A stretch of 64,000 nt of DNA from Desmodus rotundus (taxonomy: Eukaryota; Chordata; Mammalia; Chiroptera; Phyllostomidae): positions 14,359,680 to 14,423,679 of the forward strand of contig NC_071391.1 in NCBI RefSeq assembly GCF_022682495.2. Reading direction: 5' to 3'. Below are positions 11,600 through 22,640 of the stretch, one piece after another. The notes beneath the pieces are model-generated. The model saw nothing but the letters and a program-made list of their open reading frames with translations, was not told the origin of the DNA and did not search any database. The translations under genes were made by a program, and so were the position numbers. The first letter of the stretch is position 1; the number at the start of each line of letters is the position of its first letter.

Positions 11600-11715
11600 A
11601 TTGGCTCCAAGCCTCTCACCTTTCAGAAATAGAAACTACAGTCAGGAGAGGGGAAGGGAGTTGGCCAAAGTTGCACAGCAAGTTGGTTGTGAAGTTGAGT
11701 CTAGGTTTTTGAAAA
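11600..11715 (-). repeat. MIR SINE fragment
   Basis: AGTTGGCCAAAGTTGCACAG followed by 'caagttggttgtgaagttgagtctagg' is a diverged minus-strand MIR 5' half. Confidence 0.55.
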
Positions 11716-12089
11716 CCCTCTAGGCTGCACCTCTTCAGCCCCAATCAACAAGTAAAAGTGAGTAGGACAGAGTTTTGGAGATGGAGCAAGGGAGAATGTT
11801 ATCTATGGGCTCTACCTTCCCTCCATGGCCTCTAATTTTTAGCATTACACTGCCCAACCAGCCAGAGATCTGGCCTTGGGATGTTGACACAAGACCTCTT
11901 CATGGAGGTCTTAATTAGGAATCAGCTTTATGGGGGCATACAAGCCATTTCCCTTTAAAAACAGCATGCAACTAATTGGCACCTGACTCCCTGCTCAATG
12001 CCTTTCCTGTGCCAAGTGACCCAACCAGAGATATGTCAGCTAGAGATGTTTCTTAAAGCAAAAGAGACTACAGTCCAGAAAGGGAGGAA
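11716..12089. other. Unique non-coding DNA
   Basis: Nothing recognised. Confidence 0.4.
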
Positions 12090-12320
12090 TGGCTGAGCTA
12101 CTAGCTTTAACTGGGCACTTACTATGGGACAGGCATGTATTAAAGGCTCTATGTGCATATTCTTGTTTCAATCTCACTATGAGCAGTGTGAGGCAGGTAT
12201 TAATTTAATTCACATATTATGGAAGATACTACTGAGGCTCAGAGAGAGAAATTTATCTGCCTTTGGACACACGGGTAGTAGGCACAAGAGTCAGGAGTCA
12301 CATTCAAAGCTGTTCAACTC
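12090..12320 (-). repeat. MIR SINE
   Basis: CTGGGCACTTACTATGGGAC, then TACTGAGGCTCAGAGAGAGA and 'cacacgggtagtaggcacaagag' give a nearly complete minus-strand copy. Confidence 0.8.
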
Positions 12321-12559
12321 TGAAGATTTTCATCACAGCAAGTTGCCCTTTAAAGGGAACAAAGAGTGTGGGAGAATTCCCCCTAGTGTGGCAAGAAGTT
12401 TGATGACATACACTAAGGCCTGAACCTCAGAGGAGGAGGGACATGAGAAATTAAAAGAATTAGCCAACTTCTTTCATTGGTGCTTTGGATTTCACCCCGA
12501 CAGCCTGCCCCGAGCTTGTGGTGTGGGGTAATGTTTATCTTTGTGAGCTCATGGAGCTA

Positions 12560-12670
12560 AATGTACATATGGGGCCACTGAGGCTCAGAGAGGCCTAGAT
12601 ACTGGCTCATGGTAACACTTTGGGGCAGAGTTAGACTTTGAACGCAGGTCTACCTTAACTCAGTTCTCCT
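12560..12670 (-). repeat. MIR SINE fragment
   Basis: CACTGAGGCTCAGAGAGGCC and 'gcagagttagactttgaacgcaggtc' identify the centre and 5' portion. Confidence 0.75.
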
Positions 12671-12789
12671 AGTTTCCTGGGCTCGATGGAGCTGTCCCTG
12701 GTGCTGATCTCAGCTCCACACTGTCTGGCTTGACTTGGTCTGTATCTGGCCTGGATTCCTGCCCTAGAAGTCCCTTAAAAGCCTCTTTT

Positions 12790-12860
12790 GGTAGAAGAAA
12801 ACAAAGACCGAAGAGAACAAGTGACTCATCCAAGGTCATGTAGCAGATCCCTTTGCCATT
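12790..12860 (-). repeat. Weak MIR fragment
   Basis: GTGACTCATCCAAGGTCATG matches only the most conserved block, so this is tentative. Confidence 0.45.
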
Positions 12861-13079
12861 AGAGTTACCTATCAGTTTGTCTGTGGACTTTGCATATCTA
12901 GATTGGTATTGTTCTTGTTTCTTGGGTTCACATAAAATGCTGTTTGAAACCAGACTTTAAACTTATCTAGTTCATTCACTCTGCCAAAGCAATAGAAAGA
13001 AATGTCTTACAAGTGTGTGGTATTTGCTAATTAGCAAGGTGCTTTCATTTTGATTTTTTAAATATTAATAACTTTTTGA

Positions 13080-13215
13080 GCAAGACAGATAGGATGGAAA
13101 GTAGAGATGAAATAGAGGAGATTCAGAGAGATTAAGTGATTTTCTTAAGGTCACCCAGCTAGCAAGAGGTAGAATAAGGACCTGAATCTGGTTCTTATGT
13201 CTCCTTATCCTAATG
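13080..13215 (-). repeat. MIR SINE
   Basis: GATTAAGTGATTTTCTTAAG, GTCACCCAGCTAGCAAGAGG and 'gacctgaatctggttc' run in minus order. Confidence 0.75.
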
Positions 13216-15039
13216 TTCCCTGAATGATTCACAATGTGACTTGTTTGGCCAAGCCTGGCCCTGGAAGAACTCTTTTTGGTTTCAGAACTTTTCTTGACTA
13301 GATTTTTACCTCCATCTAAGCCTGTGCTCCCACCCCATGCTGCATCCTACTTCTTAGCATGGTTGGGGGTCTTGCTCACCTGGCCTTGGACAGATGCCTT
13401 TTCTTCACAGCCATGCCAGGAAGGAAAGGGAAGTAGATCATCAGAGCCCATTTTCACCTCTCATTTATCCTGGATGGTGTCAGCCTCAGGGACACTGGCC
13501 AGGAATTCATAGACAAACAAGATAGAGTTTCACAATCTGGACCAAAGTACCCTTCAAAGATTGGAAAATGAGCCTGAAGGAACTTAGCTGGGGGCTCAGG
13601 AAAGAAGGCAGTAAAGGCAAATAGAATCAGAATGAAAGATGAGTACCTACTCACACTTTATTCAGTGTGACATTCACTGTCTTCAGAGGGCATCATGACC
13701 ACATACTCTTTCACAGTGTGTGTGGATCCTCTTGGGCTGGCAGATTATGAAGATATTTGCTATCTTCAGGTGTTTATAGCATATAGATTGACTCTCAGTC
13801 ATGGGTCCCAACCAGATTACACAGACATCTCTGCTTCTAATGCTCTGATCTTCTCATTAATGAATATCACTTCCCTGAGTGGGGTTAGTGGAAATTTCCT
13901 ATAGCCATTGTGTTTATAAATGTGGGTGCATGCATATGATGGGGCATACATCAGCCCACCCTTCCTGTCTTTCTTTTATATTTTAATTCTCTTACCTTTG
14001 CCCATACCAACTCTTCATCCAAGCAGAGGTGGGTGAGTACCAAGCAGCCCAGGACCCCAGGGGGTGATGGTGGGGGCTGAGGTGGGGTGGGGGAGCTGAG
14101 AGTGAGGAATTTCAGCATGACTTTCTCATGCAATTAGGTAATAAAAGAAAGAGCTGCTTCTCCCCTCCTTATACCTCTCCCCACCCTTTATCTGTAATAA
14201 GCTCTCTTTCCCAGATTGCCACAGAGGAGGAGGAGAAGGTAGAAAATTATTCCCTTTCTGCTCCTAGAAAACTTTAAAATGCTATCACCATGGAAACTGC
14301 TCTTGAGCTGTCATGGAGCATGCTTGTGGGAGAGGGTGAGGCAAAGGAAAGGAAGGGGAGGGGAGTTGAGGATGATGTTGGTGTGCGATGCTCACAGGGG
14401 CCTCCCTACCACCTCAGCTCTGTTAGTGCTTTTGGTTTAGTTGATGCACAGTAAAACCAGGCTATCTGGGCTTAGGGGCTTCCCTTGGAGGTCAGTGGGT
14501 ACAGAACCATCCATGGACAAAGGAAGGGGTCTGGAGTCACTGGAAACCTATTTACCTTCCCCACAACAAGCTTACCACCCTTACTGAGCACTGACTGTGT
14601 GTGCATGTGCAGGCTCTGTGTGTATGAGAGAGAGTGGGGGGTGGTACAGAGAGAAAATATGAGTCCTGCCCTCAAATGAATGTGCAAAACACAGGGGGAG
14701 AAAGAACTGATACTTCTCCAGAACTTACTTTATGCTATGTACTTTACAATTTATTTCACCCCTGGAGAGTTTGGCCCCAGCAGTGGGGGGAGAGGAGAAG
14801 GCTTCATGATGGACCCAGTGAATAACTCATCCTAGGGGCATGGACAATGGCAAGGGAGCTTACCTGGATGAAGAGGTGGCAGGGTGGGATGGGCTGATTT
14901 GGAGGGGAATGGTTGAACAGGAGGGAAATAGTAACTAAGGTCCTTTGCAACTTAATTAGGATGTTCTTTCTGTTTCAGGGAAAAGAGGAAGGAAATAGAT
15001 CAATCAGAATTGGTTGGGTTGTGTTGCAGTAATGAACAT
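13216..15039. other. Unique non-coding DNA with one X-box-like motif
   Basis: Long unique stretch. A purine tract occurs near 14225-14245. The AT-rich segment 13650-13920 includes a 69-residue open frame without splice or codon support and may be a conserved non-coding element. Confidence 0.4.
14284..14297. promoter_or_regulatory. RFX X-box-like motif
   Basis: ATCACCATGGAAAC has a good right half-site (GGAAAC) and a weaker left half-site of the RFX palindrome. Confidence 0.3.
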
Positions 15040-15600
15040 CCCCAAAGATCTTAATACTCTGAGGTTTATTTATCATTCATGTTATCTTGTATCAGTAAGC
15101 CTTTGCCAAGTAGCAAACCATTTCGTAAGTTAGTGGCTCACAACAACATATATTTAATATTTCCTTTGATTTAGTGGGTTGTCTGGGTGGTTCTTCTGGT
15201 GTATGCCAGTTCAGATGGGGCTAGAGGTTTAAGGTGGGCTTGCCTGGGACATTTCACATTCACATGCCTGGGACAGTTGGGGCCTTTCTCTGTGTGTCCC
15301 TCTTCCTCCAGGAGGCTAGCCCAGACTCACTCACATGGTGGCAGAAAAGTTCCCAGCCACAGAAGAGGGCAAGCTCCAATGGGCAAGTGCTTCCCAAGTC
15401 TCTCCTTGCATCACATCTTCTAATATCCCAGGGGCCAAAGCAAGTCACATAGCCAAGCAGGTTCAAGGGTTATACTCCATCCACCTCTGGATGGGGCAAG
15501 TAGTAAAGTCATGCAGCCACAGGGAGTACATACTGGGATGGTAGGAATACTGTAGCCATCTTTACATTATACCACAGGCTGCTCCATCACAGTCAGCTAG
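15040..15600 (-). mobile_element. MLT1-like LTR relic
   Basis: AGTTAGTGGCTCACAACAAC, GAGGGCAAGCTCCAATGGGC and GCCAAAGCAAGTCACATAGC occur in the order of an MLT1-type MaLR LTR read in reverse. A homologous copy with the same block order lies at 22040-22520. Confidence 0.65.
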
Positions 15601-15639
15601 AGGAACTGGCTCCATGTCTTCTTCCTTCTAGGACCCAGG

Positions 15640-15835
15640 CTGGTTGTGGCTCTACCTTAGTGCTGCCATGATTACCAAAACATGAAAAAAGAGAGTGTGG
15701 TCATATGATTTGCATTGACCAATGAAATGAGACCAGAAGTGATGTGTCATGGGTGACATTCTGGTCTCATTTCATTGGCCAAAGCAAATCATATGGCCAC
15801 ACCCAATTCCAATGAAGGGGAAATAGGATCCTACC
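15640..15835. repeat. Inverted MaLR-derived fragments forming a hairpin
   Basis: The arms 15697-15738 and 15759-15800 are complementary over 42 nt with three mismatches (39/42). The loop 15739-15758 can extend pairing through TGTCA/TGACA around TGGG. The arm sequence (ATGAAATGAGACCAGAA) resembles MLT1 U3 sequence, present once in each orientation. Confidence 0.8.
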
Positions 15836-15879
15836 ATGTGCTTAGATGGAGAACTGCAGATTTTGGAGAACAGCACTAA

Positions 15880-16110
15880 TGACTACCACAAGCATCATTT
15901 ATTGGGTACCTCCTCTATGCCAGGCAATTTAAGAATGAGATCTAGAGAATTCTGGCATCTTTATGAAGAAGGGATTATTGCTTGGTTTTGTACCCCATGA
16001 AACAAAGCAACTCAGGAACCCACCTAAGGGCACACATTGGATAAGGGGCAGAGCCAGGACTCAGGCCCAGGTAGTCTGACCTCAGAGGTAATGTGCTTTC
16101 CAGTGTCGTG
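15880..16110 (-). repeat. MIR SINE
   Basis: ATCATTTATTGGGTACCTCC, 'tatgccaggcaattta' and GGCAGAGCCAGGACTCAGGC mark both ends of a minus-strand copy. Confidence 0.75.
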
Positions 16111-16189
16111 CTCATCCCCTAGCTCCTCGGGGTGACGACAGAGGGGATGCTCTGTAGGGGACTCCGGCTTCCTGCAAGGAGATGATTGA

Positions 16190-16330
16190 GGTGATCTTTA
16201 CATCATTTGTTCACTTAGTCATTTATTCATTTGACTCATCATCATTTAAATTCCACCATGGACAAAAAAAAGCAGTGAACAAGACAGACTGGGTCCTTGC
16301 CCTGTGGAGCTTACGGTTTGGAACACCCAC
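16190..16330 (-). repeat. L2 3'-end fragment
   Basis: 'gtcatttattcatttgac' then 'gtgaacaagacagac' and CCCTGTGGAGCTTACGGTTT is the reverse of the L2 terminal region. Confidence 0.65.
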
Positions 16331-17384
16331 CTCTGATCCCAAAGGCTGAAAATTCCATAAACCTCCAGCTTTAGAAAGTGGGGAGTTGCTAAGGGTGAGG
16401 AGACTCTTAGAGTCTCCACTCTAACCAAGGTTCCCCAAGGATCAGAGTGGTTCAGTGGCACCACCCGAGCAAATGAACTTCATGGGAAGCCTGAGGAGCT
16501 GGCAGCCTCAGTGGTGCATCTTGTAGGAGCCACCTAAGTGCTCAGTGAGGAGGAAACAGTTATGAGTAACGCATTCCACTCTGTGGGCAGAGCCTCTGTT
16601 GGCTGCCTCTTGCATCCAGAGAGGTTGGTGGGATCAGGCAGGAGTGGGAGGGCTCCTGGAACCCATGCAGGTGAGCTTCCTGGAACCGAGAGCTGGGGAG
16701 GGAGGCCATGGTCTTGCTAAGCCATGGCCTACCCCAGATGTATGCTGGTACCCAAAGGACTTTGGGGTCATCTGGCCTAGCCTTCCCCCTCTGCTCTCAT
16801 TATGTGTCAGAGCTCAAAGCTTGGCTGTTGTATGCTTGTCGTATGGCCGTCTACCTCCCCCTGGAGCTCCCCCAGGGAGCAGGAGCTCCCTATCTCCAGA
16901 GTCAGCCTGTTCCAAAGTCCTTTCTGATTATTTGGCTACTTTGCTCAAGAGCCCACACAACCCACATGCCACCAGCCACGTGGAGCTAGCACATGCCAGG
17001 ATGCTGTGCATCCTGGGTGTAATGACACCCTTATGGGTGTTGGGCTGCTGGGGGGGGGGGGTGTTATGTGAGCACGTATTGCTCCAGGCAGATGGGCCTG
17101 CCTGGCTCTGCTGGGCTGTCAGTCAGAGATGCTGAAGCCTCAACCCACTCTGGCTCCCAGCAAGTACAACTATTTATAAAAGATGAGACCTGCCAGGGAA
17201 CAGGGAGAGGCTGAGACATCTGCTCCCTCTGACGGGGTGGCTGGCACTCACCAGCCACCTCCCAGCCTCATTGCCCTGCTTGGAGTTGCCCCAAAGGCCC
17301 CAGAACCACCAGCTCCCAGTGAGCTCCACCAGCACCCTCTCTCTGCCATGCCCATGCCCCCCAAATGGGCCATCTCAGAGATGG
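16331..17384. other. Unique non-coding DNA with poly-G run
   Basis: An uninterrupted G run occurs at about 17050-17060. The 178-residue open frame crossing it is not supported by any exon feature. Confidence 0.45.
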
Positions 17385-17573
17385 GGCCGGAGTGGGAACA
17401 ATGCCATCACAAGCCAAGGAAAGCCAGGAGACACCAGAAGCTGGAAGAAGCATGGACGGATTCTCTCCCAGAGCCTTCAGTGGATCAGAGTTTGGGCTTC
17501 TGACCCCCAGAACTGTGAGAGAATCCGCTTCCGGTGGTATTATTCTAGCAGGCCTAGGAAACTAACACAGGGG
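17385..17573 (+). mobile_element. MaLR (MLT1-type) LTR 3' end
   Basis: ATGCCATCACAAGCCAAGGA, CACCAGAAGCTGGAAGAAGC, CCCCAGAACTGTGAGAGAAT and CCTAGGAAACTAACACA follow the canonical plus-strand MaLR order. Only the 3' portion is present. Confidence 0.8.
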
Positions 17574-17879
17574 GCAATGAGCAGGAAGTTGGCTGGAACT
17601 TGATGAGCAGATGGTGGACCCTGACTATGGCACCCTTCCTGCTATAAAAAGCTGGGGTTGTAGGGCCAGGCTTAGGCTAAGGGAGGAGAAAGGGGTGCTA
17701 GATGCCTAGCCAGCCCCCTAAATATTACTCCCGGACTGTTATTGATTGTGCTGACCTTCCTTACAAGCCTGGACAACCTCTGCCATTGATCTCCCTTTGG
17801 GAAGACTGGGAGGGAAACAGATGACTTCAGTCCCATTATTTTTGCACCCAAATTGAAATTAGAGATCATTTCAACTGCA
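17574..17879. other. Unique non-coding DNA
   Basis: Nothing recognised. Confidence 0.4.
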
Positions 17880-18005
17880 GGTGCTAGAAATGCTTGGGTT
17901 CATTACTTCCCAGGATTTTGTCCATGCTCTCATTCTAGATTCAATTAGAGCAATTTAAGGTAATTAAATTTGTTATTTGATTAATAAAGATAGAAATTCA
18001 GCTAA
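17880..18005. promoter_or_regulatory. Homeodomain-motif-rich candidate conserved element
   Basis: TTCAATTAGAGCAATTTAAG, GGTAATTAAATTTG and TTGATTAATAAAG form a cluster of TAAT/ATTA cores in repeat-free DNA. Confidence 0.35.
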
Positions 18006-18599
18006 GTTGTTGTGAAGGAGGAGCTATATCAGGGTTTGCTAACAAAGGTTTGGGGAGACTCCTCCCTGCCTCCTGCTCTGTTACTCCACCCCATCTCCCA
18101 GTTACCCAATACATTGCCTATGGATCCCTTGCCACACCAGCTTGGAACTGGGAGGCAGAGCTTCAAGGTCAAGGCCCTGTGTGTGGTTGTGTTCTAGAAG
18201 GAGCCAGAAGGCTGGGGTGGCTGACCAGTGTGGTCCACAGGGGAGAGGTAGAAATGAGGAAGGAGTGATTAAGGCATTGCTTCACCTGGAGGGGGTGGGG
18301 TTCTGAGTAGGGGTCAGAGAGCTTGGAGCAGGCTGGCAGGAAGCTAGACAGGTGCAGAAGCTGGGGCTGGGGAAGTGACAAGAAGCTGAGGGCCAAACTG
18401 CAGGGGCAGAAGACAAGGAAAGGGGAAGGGAACATCTGGGCAAAGCCGGCAGGGCCTGGATGCAGATAACAGGTGTCAGCATTGGCTGTGGGTCAAACCA
18501 AGCAGGAAAGGTAGGCCAGATACAAACATGGGGAGTCAGTGTCAAGGTTTAAAGTGCAAAGGGTTTCCAAGCATGACACAAATCCCAGAAACTACAAAA
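18006..18599. other. Unique non-coding DNA, purine-rich
   Basis: 18270-18440 is G/A-rich on the plus strand. No repeat or gene is recognised. Confidence 0.4.
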
Positions 18600-19640
18600 T
18601 CCAGATCAGTAAATTCAATGATATATTTTTTAATTTGCATGGAAATAAACATTTAAACAGAGGAAAAAAAACACATGAAAAAGTTTTTTAATATGTGAAA
18701 ACCTTCTACAAATTAATAACACAAAGAAAAACATAAGAAAGGTGGGGCCCTGGTTGGTGTGGCTCAGTGGATTGAGCACCAGCCTGTGAACCCAAAGGTC
18801 ACTGGTTCAATTCCAGCCAGGGCACATGCCTGGGTTGTGGGCCAGGTCCTCGGTTGGGGGTGTGCTAGAGGCAAACAATCGATGTTTCTCTCACACACTA
18901 ATGTTTCTCTCCCTCTCTTTCTCTCTCCCTCCCCCCCTCTCTGAAAATAAATAAATAAAATCTTTAAAAGAAAAGAAAGGTGGGGAAAATTTAGGTATGG
19001 AGAGTTCCTAGCAAAGGAACTAAAAACATATGCAAAGTTACTCATTCTCTCCAATAATGAGAAAAATGCAAATTAAAGGTAAGCAGAGATAATATTTTTA
19101 TCCATCAGATTGAACAAGGTTAAAAAAGTAGGGTATGTTGAATTGAAATGGTAGAAGAGCCCATGACTAGGAGGCTGGTAGATAAAGGATGGACTAGCCA
19201 GGCAATGGAATATTACATAACCACGAAAAAGAAAGAAGCAGCTCTTTGTGTCCTGATGAGGGAAGATCACCAAGACAGGATATTGGGTGGGGGAAAAAGC
19301 AAAGCCCAGAACAATGGGTGTAGGATGCTGCTATTTATGGAAAGTAGGAAGACAGCATAGATACATGTGCACTTATTTTTGCTTATAAAGGTGTGGACTA
19401 TCTGTGGCTCCCTAGATCACTTGAGTCTATGATGAGCAGCGGCTGCCCTCTGGGGAGGGAAACCAGAGAGGAAAGGGAAAGACTGATTTTTAAAAAAAAT
19501 ATTTACCCTTTCATGCTTTAGAATTTTATACCAAATATATGTGTTTGTATTTAAAAGAAAAAATAAAATCACAATTGAAAAATTAACCCAGGCAGGCACT
19601 GGCATGGAGGGCCATGACAAAGCCCGGGTAGGAGATGCAA
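18600..19640 (+). mobile_element. Old L1 (L1M-type) 3' region, split by a Ves SINE
   Basis: ATTAATAACACAAAGAAAAA upstream and GAGAAAAATGCAAATTAAAG downstream of the SINE belong to one decayed L1. 'ggcaatggaatattacata' and CTCTGGGGAGGGAAACCAGA are typical late ORF2 and 3' UTR blocks. It ends near an A-rich stretch around 19555-19590. No intact frame remains. Confidence 0.7.
18748..18972 (+). mobile_element. Ves SINE with 13-bp target-site duplication
   Basis: The tRNA-related head CCTGGTTGGTGTGGCTCAGT carries an A-box-like sequence, and GGTTCAATTC at 18804-18813 is the B box. A CT-rich body and AAATAAATAAAATC tail follow. AAGAAAGGTGGGG flanks it exactly at 18735-18747 and 18973-18985, which shows L1-type insertion and a fairly recent age. 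Confidence 0.95.
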
Positions 19641-19739
19641 GGTCAAGGCCAAGGTGATTTTCAGGCACATGGGAGGTAGGAAAGGGCCTCTGGAAGCCGG
19701 CCTCTGGGGAGAGGGGTGGACCATAACCCTCTGGGGGCC

Positions 19740-19880
19740 ACCTTAAACAAGGTATCTAGGTGCATCGCCTCATTTCATCCTGGAGCGGCTCAGAGGGAAT
19801 GGTGTGATTATCCCCACTTTATATAGGAGGAGACCAAGGCTCAGAAGCAGGGGTGGAGGGCATCATTACCCTGACTGCCG
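19740..19880 (-). repeat. MIR SINE fragment
   Basis: TTATCCCCACTTTATATAGG then 'aggagaccaaggctcagaagcaggg' identify it. Confidence 0.65.
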
Positions 19881-20639
19881 TCACCTACCGGTCCTGAAGA
19901 TGAGTCTGGAGTGGAATTCTGGGCCTGGCTGGCTGCCCATTGGCAGCTTGGAGTGTGGGTGCTGAGCCCACTCGGGCTGTGGACCCTGAGAATGAAGGGG
20001 TGAGCAAGAGGCTGGCGTCTTCTTTTGGGGAGGAGGGTGACCATCTAAGGTCAGCTCCCAGGAGGGGCTCTGAGCCAGACTGACCCCTCTACTCTTCTCC
20101 ACTGGGAGCGGGTGGCTGGGTGGGCTCCGCGTGCTCAGATAGAAGGAGCTGGAGGCCGGCACACACCACAGGAGGGAAGTGTACTGACCGAGTCTCCTCC
20201 CAGATCTGGTAACAAGAGGGCAGGCTTTGGATTTTGTCTAGAACCTGAAAGAAGGTATTATTTTCCCGATGGCCTGTGGGGGTGAGGGAGTCCCTTCAGG
20301 GCATGGCAAAGCTAGTGGTGACCCCCATCGGGACAAGGGCAGTTGCTGATGCAATTGGAGGGACCAAAGGCTTTTCAATCTCTGATGTCTCCCACAAGGA
20401 CTGCCCCAGGACTTTCAATTCCTTTTAACACAGATGCAATCACAGCACCTCCTGGGGAAGGCCCGGACTCCTAATGTGATCCGGCTGTGTCAGTTGGCTT
20501 GGAAGGGGGAACTGATTAACCAAAAAGGGAGCAGAGAGCCACGAACCCAATTCACCTCCATCCACAAAGGCCAGAGAGGACTAGGACCCAGGAGGGGTGA
20601 GCTTTGGTGGAACACATGTGCAGCAGGAAGAACCTGAGC
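19881..20639. other. Unique non-coding DNA
   Basis: No repeat or coding signal recognised. Confidence 0.4.
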
Positions 20640-20790
20640 GAGGGGACCTGGTTCCAGGGCCGGCCCTGCACTCACTGCCTGTTAGAATCTGGGCAGAGCC
20701 CTTCTCTCTGGGTTTTAATTTCCCCATCTGTAAAACCAGGCCATTTGGGCCAAATGGTTTCTAACAGGCCCTTTGAGCTTTGCGGAATAG
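20640..20790 (+). repeat. MIR SINE fragment
   Basis: AATCTGGGCAGAGCCCTTCT with 'aatttccccatctgtaaaacc' matches the core in plus orientation. Confidence 0.65.
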
Positions 20791-20959
20791 AGCTTATGGG
20801 GTTTCATTCAGGACTTGGAGGAGCTCCGGGGCTGGAGGAGCCAGATGGACAGGTGGGCCCTGGTGTCCCCTCGTCACCTCAGCCTGCACAACATTTGTGG
20901 TTTACAACAAGCTCTCACAGCATTTTCTTGATCAGGCCTCACAGGGACCAAAGAGGTAC

Positions 20960-21110
20960 ATGACGGCCATCCCTGCTTTCCAAATGAGAAACTGAGGCTC
21001 AGAGATGAAGAAACCTGCCGAAGTCCCACACATGAGAGGAAGGGCAGGTGGGAGTCTGATCTAGGACTGAATGACTTCAAGGCTCTGTCTCCCTGATGCC
21101 ACAGCTGTCT
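20960..21110 (-). repeat. MIR SINE fragment
   Basis: CCAAATGAGAAACTGAGGCT followed by 'agatgaagaaacctgccgaagtccc' is clear. Confidence 0.75.
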
Positions 21111-21789
21111 CTTCCAAGTTTATTTTATTTTTTGGTGGCATAGAGAGCAGCCTCATCACACTCACTTCTGGGAAGCAGACCTCTCTAGTTCCTCGCCCTG
21201 TAGGTGCTCAGCCAGGGCAGGGCTCCAGCTGGACCCTCCAGATGGGTCTGTGACATTCCATCCCCACTGCCTTATAATTAGACCCAAAGGGCTTGAGTGA
21301 TTGACTTGTTTCCTCCCTACTCCAAACCCACCCTCCTTCCTCCCAGGGATCTTTTGGAGACTTCAGGGCTCCGATGCTGGCTTGGCATGGCTGGACCAGC
21401 CATGCCCTCCTCTCTCACTCTATGGCGGGCGAAAGGGCATGAGTCTGTCTGGGAAGCCATTTCTCCCTGCCTACAGGCTGCCCAGTTCCTGCTGTGACAT
21501 CAGCTCCCATTCTTTCCCATCACCTGCTATATCTAAGACAACCGACAGCTCCTACTGGGCAGTGAGGGGAGGAGTGGGGGCAGGCAGGGTCAGTTCAGCA
21601 GCCATAGCTTCCTGGCTGAGCAGCCACCTGTTCTGTTTGAGAATTTCATGGTGGGAGGGAGAAAATCAGGCCTTTCATAAAATGTAAGGAGACATGTGAG
21701 GGACCTTAGAGGCACTAAAGAGGAGGCTGTTTCATAATCTAGTGCCCTAGGCCCTGGCTGTTCCAGCCTTCATGGAGCAATAGGAATAG
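21111..21789. other. Unique non-coding DNA
   Basis: Nothing recognised. Confidence 0.4.
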
Positions 21790-21930
21790 CATGAATCACG
21801 TGAACTGGGTCTGATGCCCTCTTCCAGCTCTGACTAGCTGTGTGACCTTAGGTAGGTTCCTTGACATTCCTGAGCTTCTGTTTTGATTGGTTCATGGACT
21901 CACTAGGGGCTGGCAATGAAACTAAATGTA
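21790..21930 (+). repeat. MIR SINE fragment
   Basis: GACTAGCTGTGTGACCTTAG followed by 'gtaggttccttgacattcctgag' is the MIR core. Confidence 0.75.
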
Positions 21931-21944
21931 GTTTGTAAGCACTA

Positions 21945-22640
21945 AAGTATTAGTGGTTAAGAGTACGTGCTCTAGAAAGGTTGGGTTTCGATCCCAGCCC
22001 TGCTGTGTGGCCTTGGCCAAATGGCTTCACCTCTGTGTCAGGTGCTTTTGCTCTGAGACAAACATCCCACAACTCAGTGGTTCAGTGCAACAGCCACTTC
22101 TTCAGCTCATGATTTGGGGATCAGCACCTTCTTTTGGGACCAGCTGAGTGGTCCTTCTGGTCAGGGCAGGACTTGGCCCCTCTGGCTGGGCTCACTCATG
22201 TGTCTGCTGTCAATTGGTAGATCCCCAGGGACTGGTTGGTTAATTTGGCCTCATCCAGGATAACTGGAACTACCAAGCCTCTCCACGTGGTTTCTCAGCC
22301 TCCATCAGGTGAGCATGGGCCGTTTACAGGGTGGTTAAAAGGCTTCGAAGACAGCAAAAGAGCAAGCCCCAATGGGTAAGCACCCGTTTGGTCTCTGTGG
22401 GCATTATGCTTGCTTCTGTCTTATTGGCCAAAGCAAGTCACATGGTCAAACGCTCAGCCAGGGTGGGAGGGCACCTTCCAAGAGTGTGGATGAACAAACT
22501 GGGGCCCATTACTGCAGTAATATCACCGCCTTGCTGGGTCTCAGTGTCCTCATCTATAAAATGAGCATAATCTTGTACCTTCCTCGAGGTACAAGGGATC
22601 GTTGGAAGGACTGAAATGAAATGAGCCTATGCATGTAAAA
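21945..22640 (+). repeat. MIR SINE split by an LTR-like insertion
   Basis: The 5' part (TTAAGAGTACGTGCTCTAGA to CACCTCTGTGTCAG) stops near 22036. The 3' part resumes near 22535 with TCTCAGTGTCCTCATCTATA and runs to a 'gaaatgagcctatgcatgtaaa' segment. The halves are colinear in MIR. Confidence 0.7.
22040..22520 (-). mobile_element. MLT1-like LTR relic inside MIR
   Basis: ATCCCACAACTCAGTGGTTC, GGCTGGGCTCACTCATGTGT, GCAAGCCCCAATGGGTAAGC and GGCCAAAGCAAGTCACATGG share block order with the copy at 15040-15600. Confidence 0.65.

Noticed and set aside
13695..13904. 69-residue frame in an AT-rich, possibly conserved stretch
   Set aside because: No acceptor or donor brackets it and codon choice does not favour coding; conservation would need an alignment.
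16599..17135. 178-residue plus-strand frame
   Set aside because: It crosses a poly-G run, overlaps other frames, and has no splice or promoter context.
18748..18830. tRNA gene (A and B boxes present)
   Set aside because: It is the tRNA-derived head of a Ves SINE; it has a SINE body, tail and target-site duplications and no cloverleaf 3' half. The same applies to 39969-40060.
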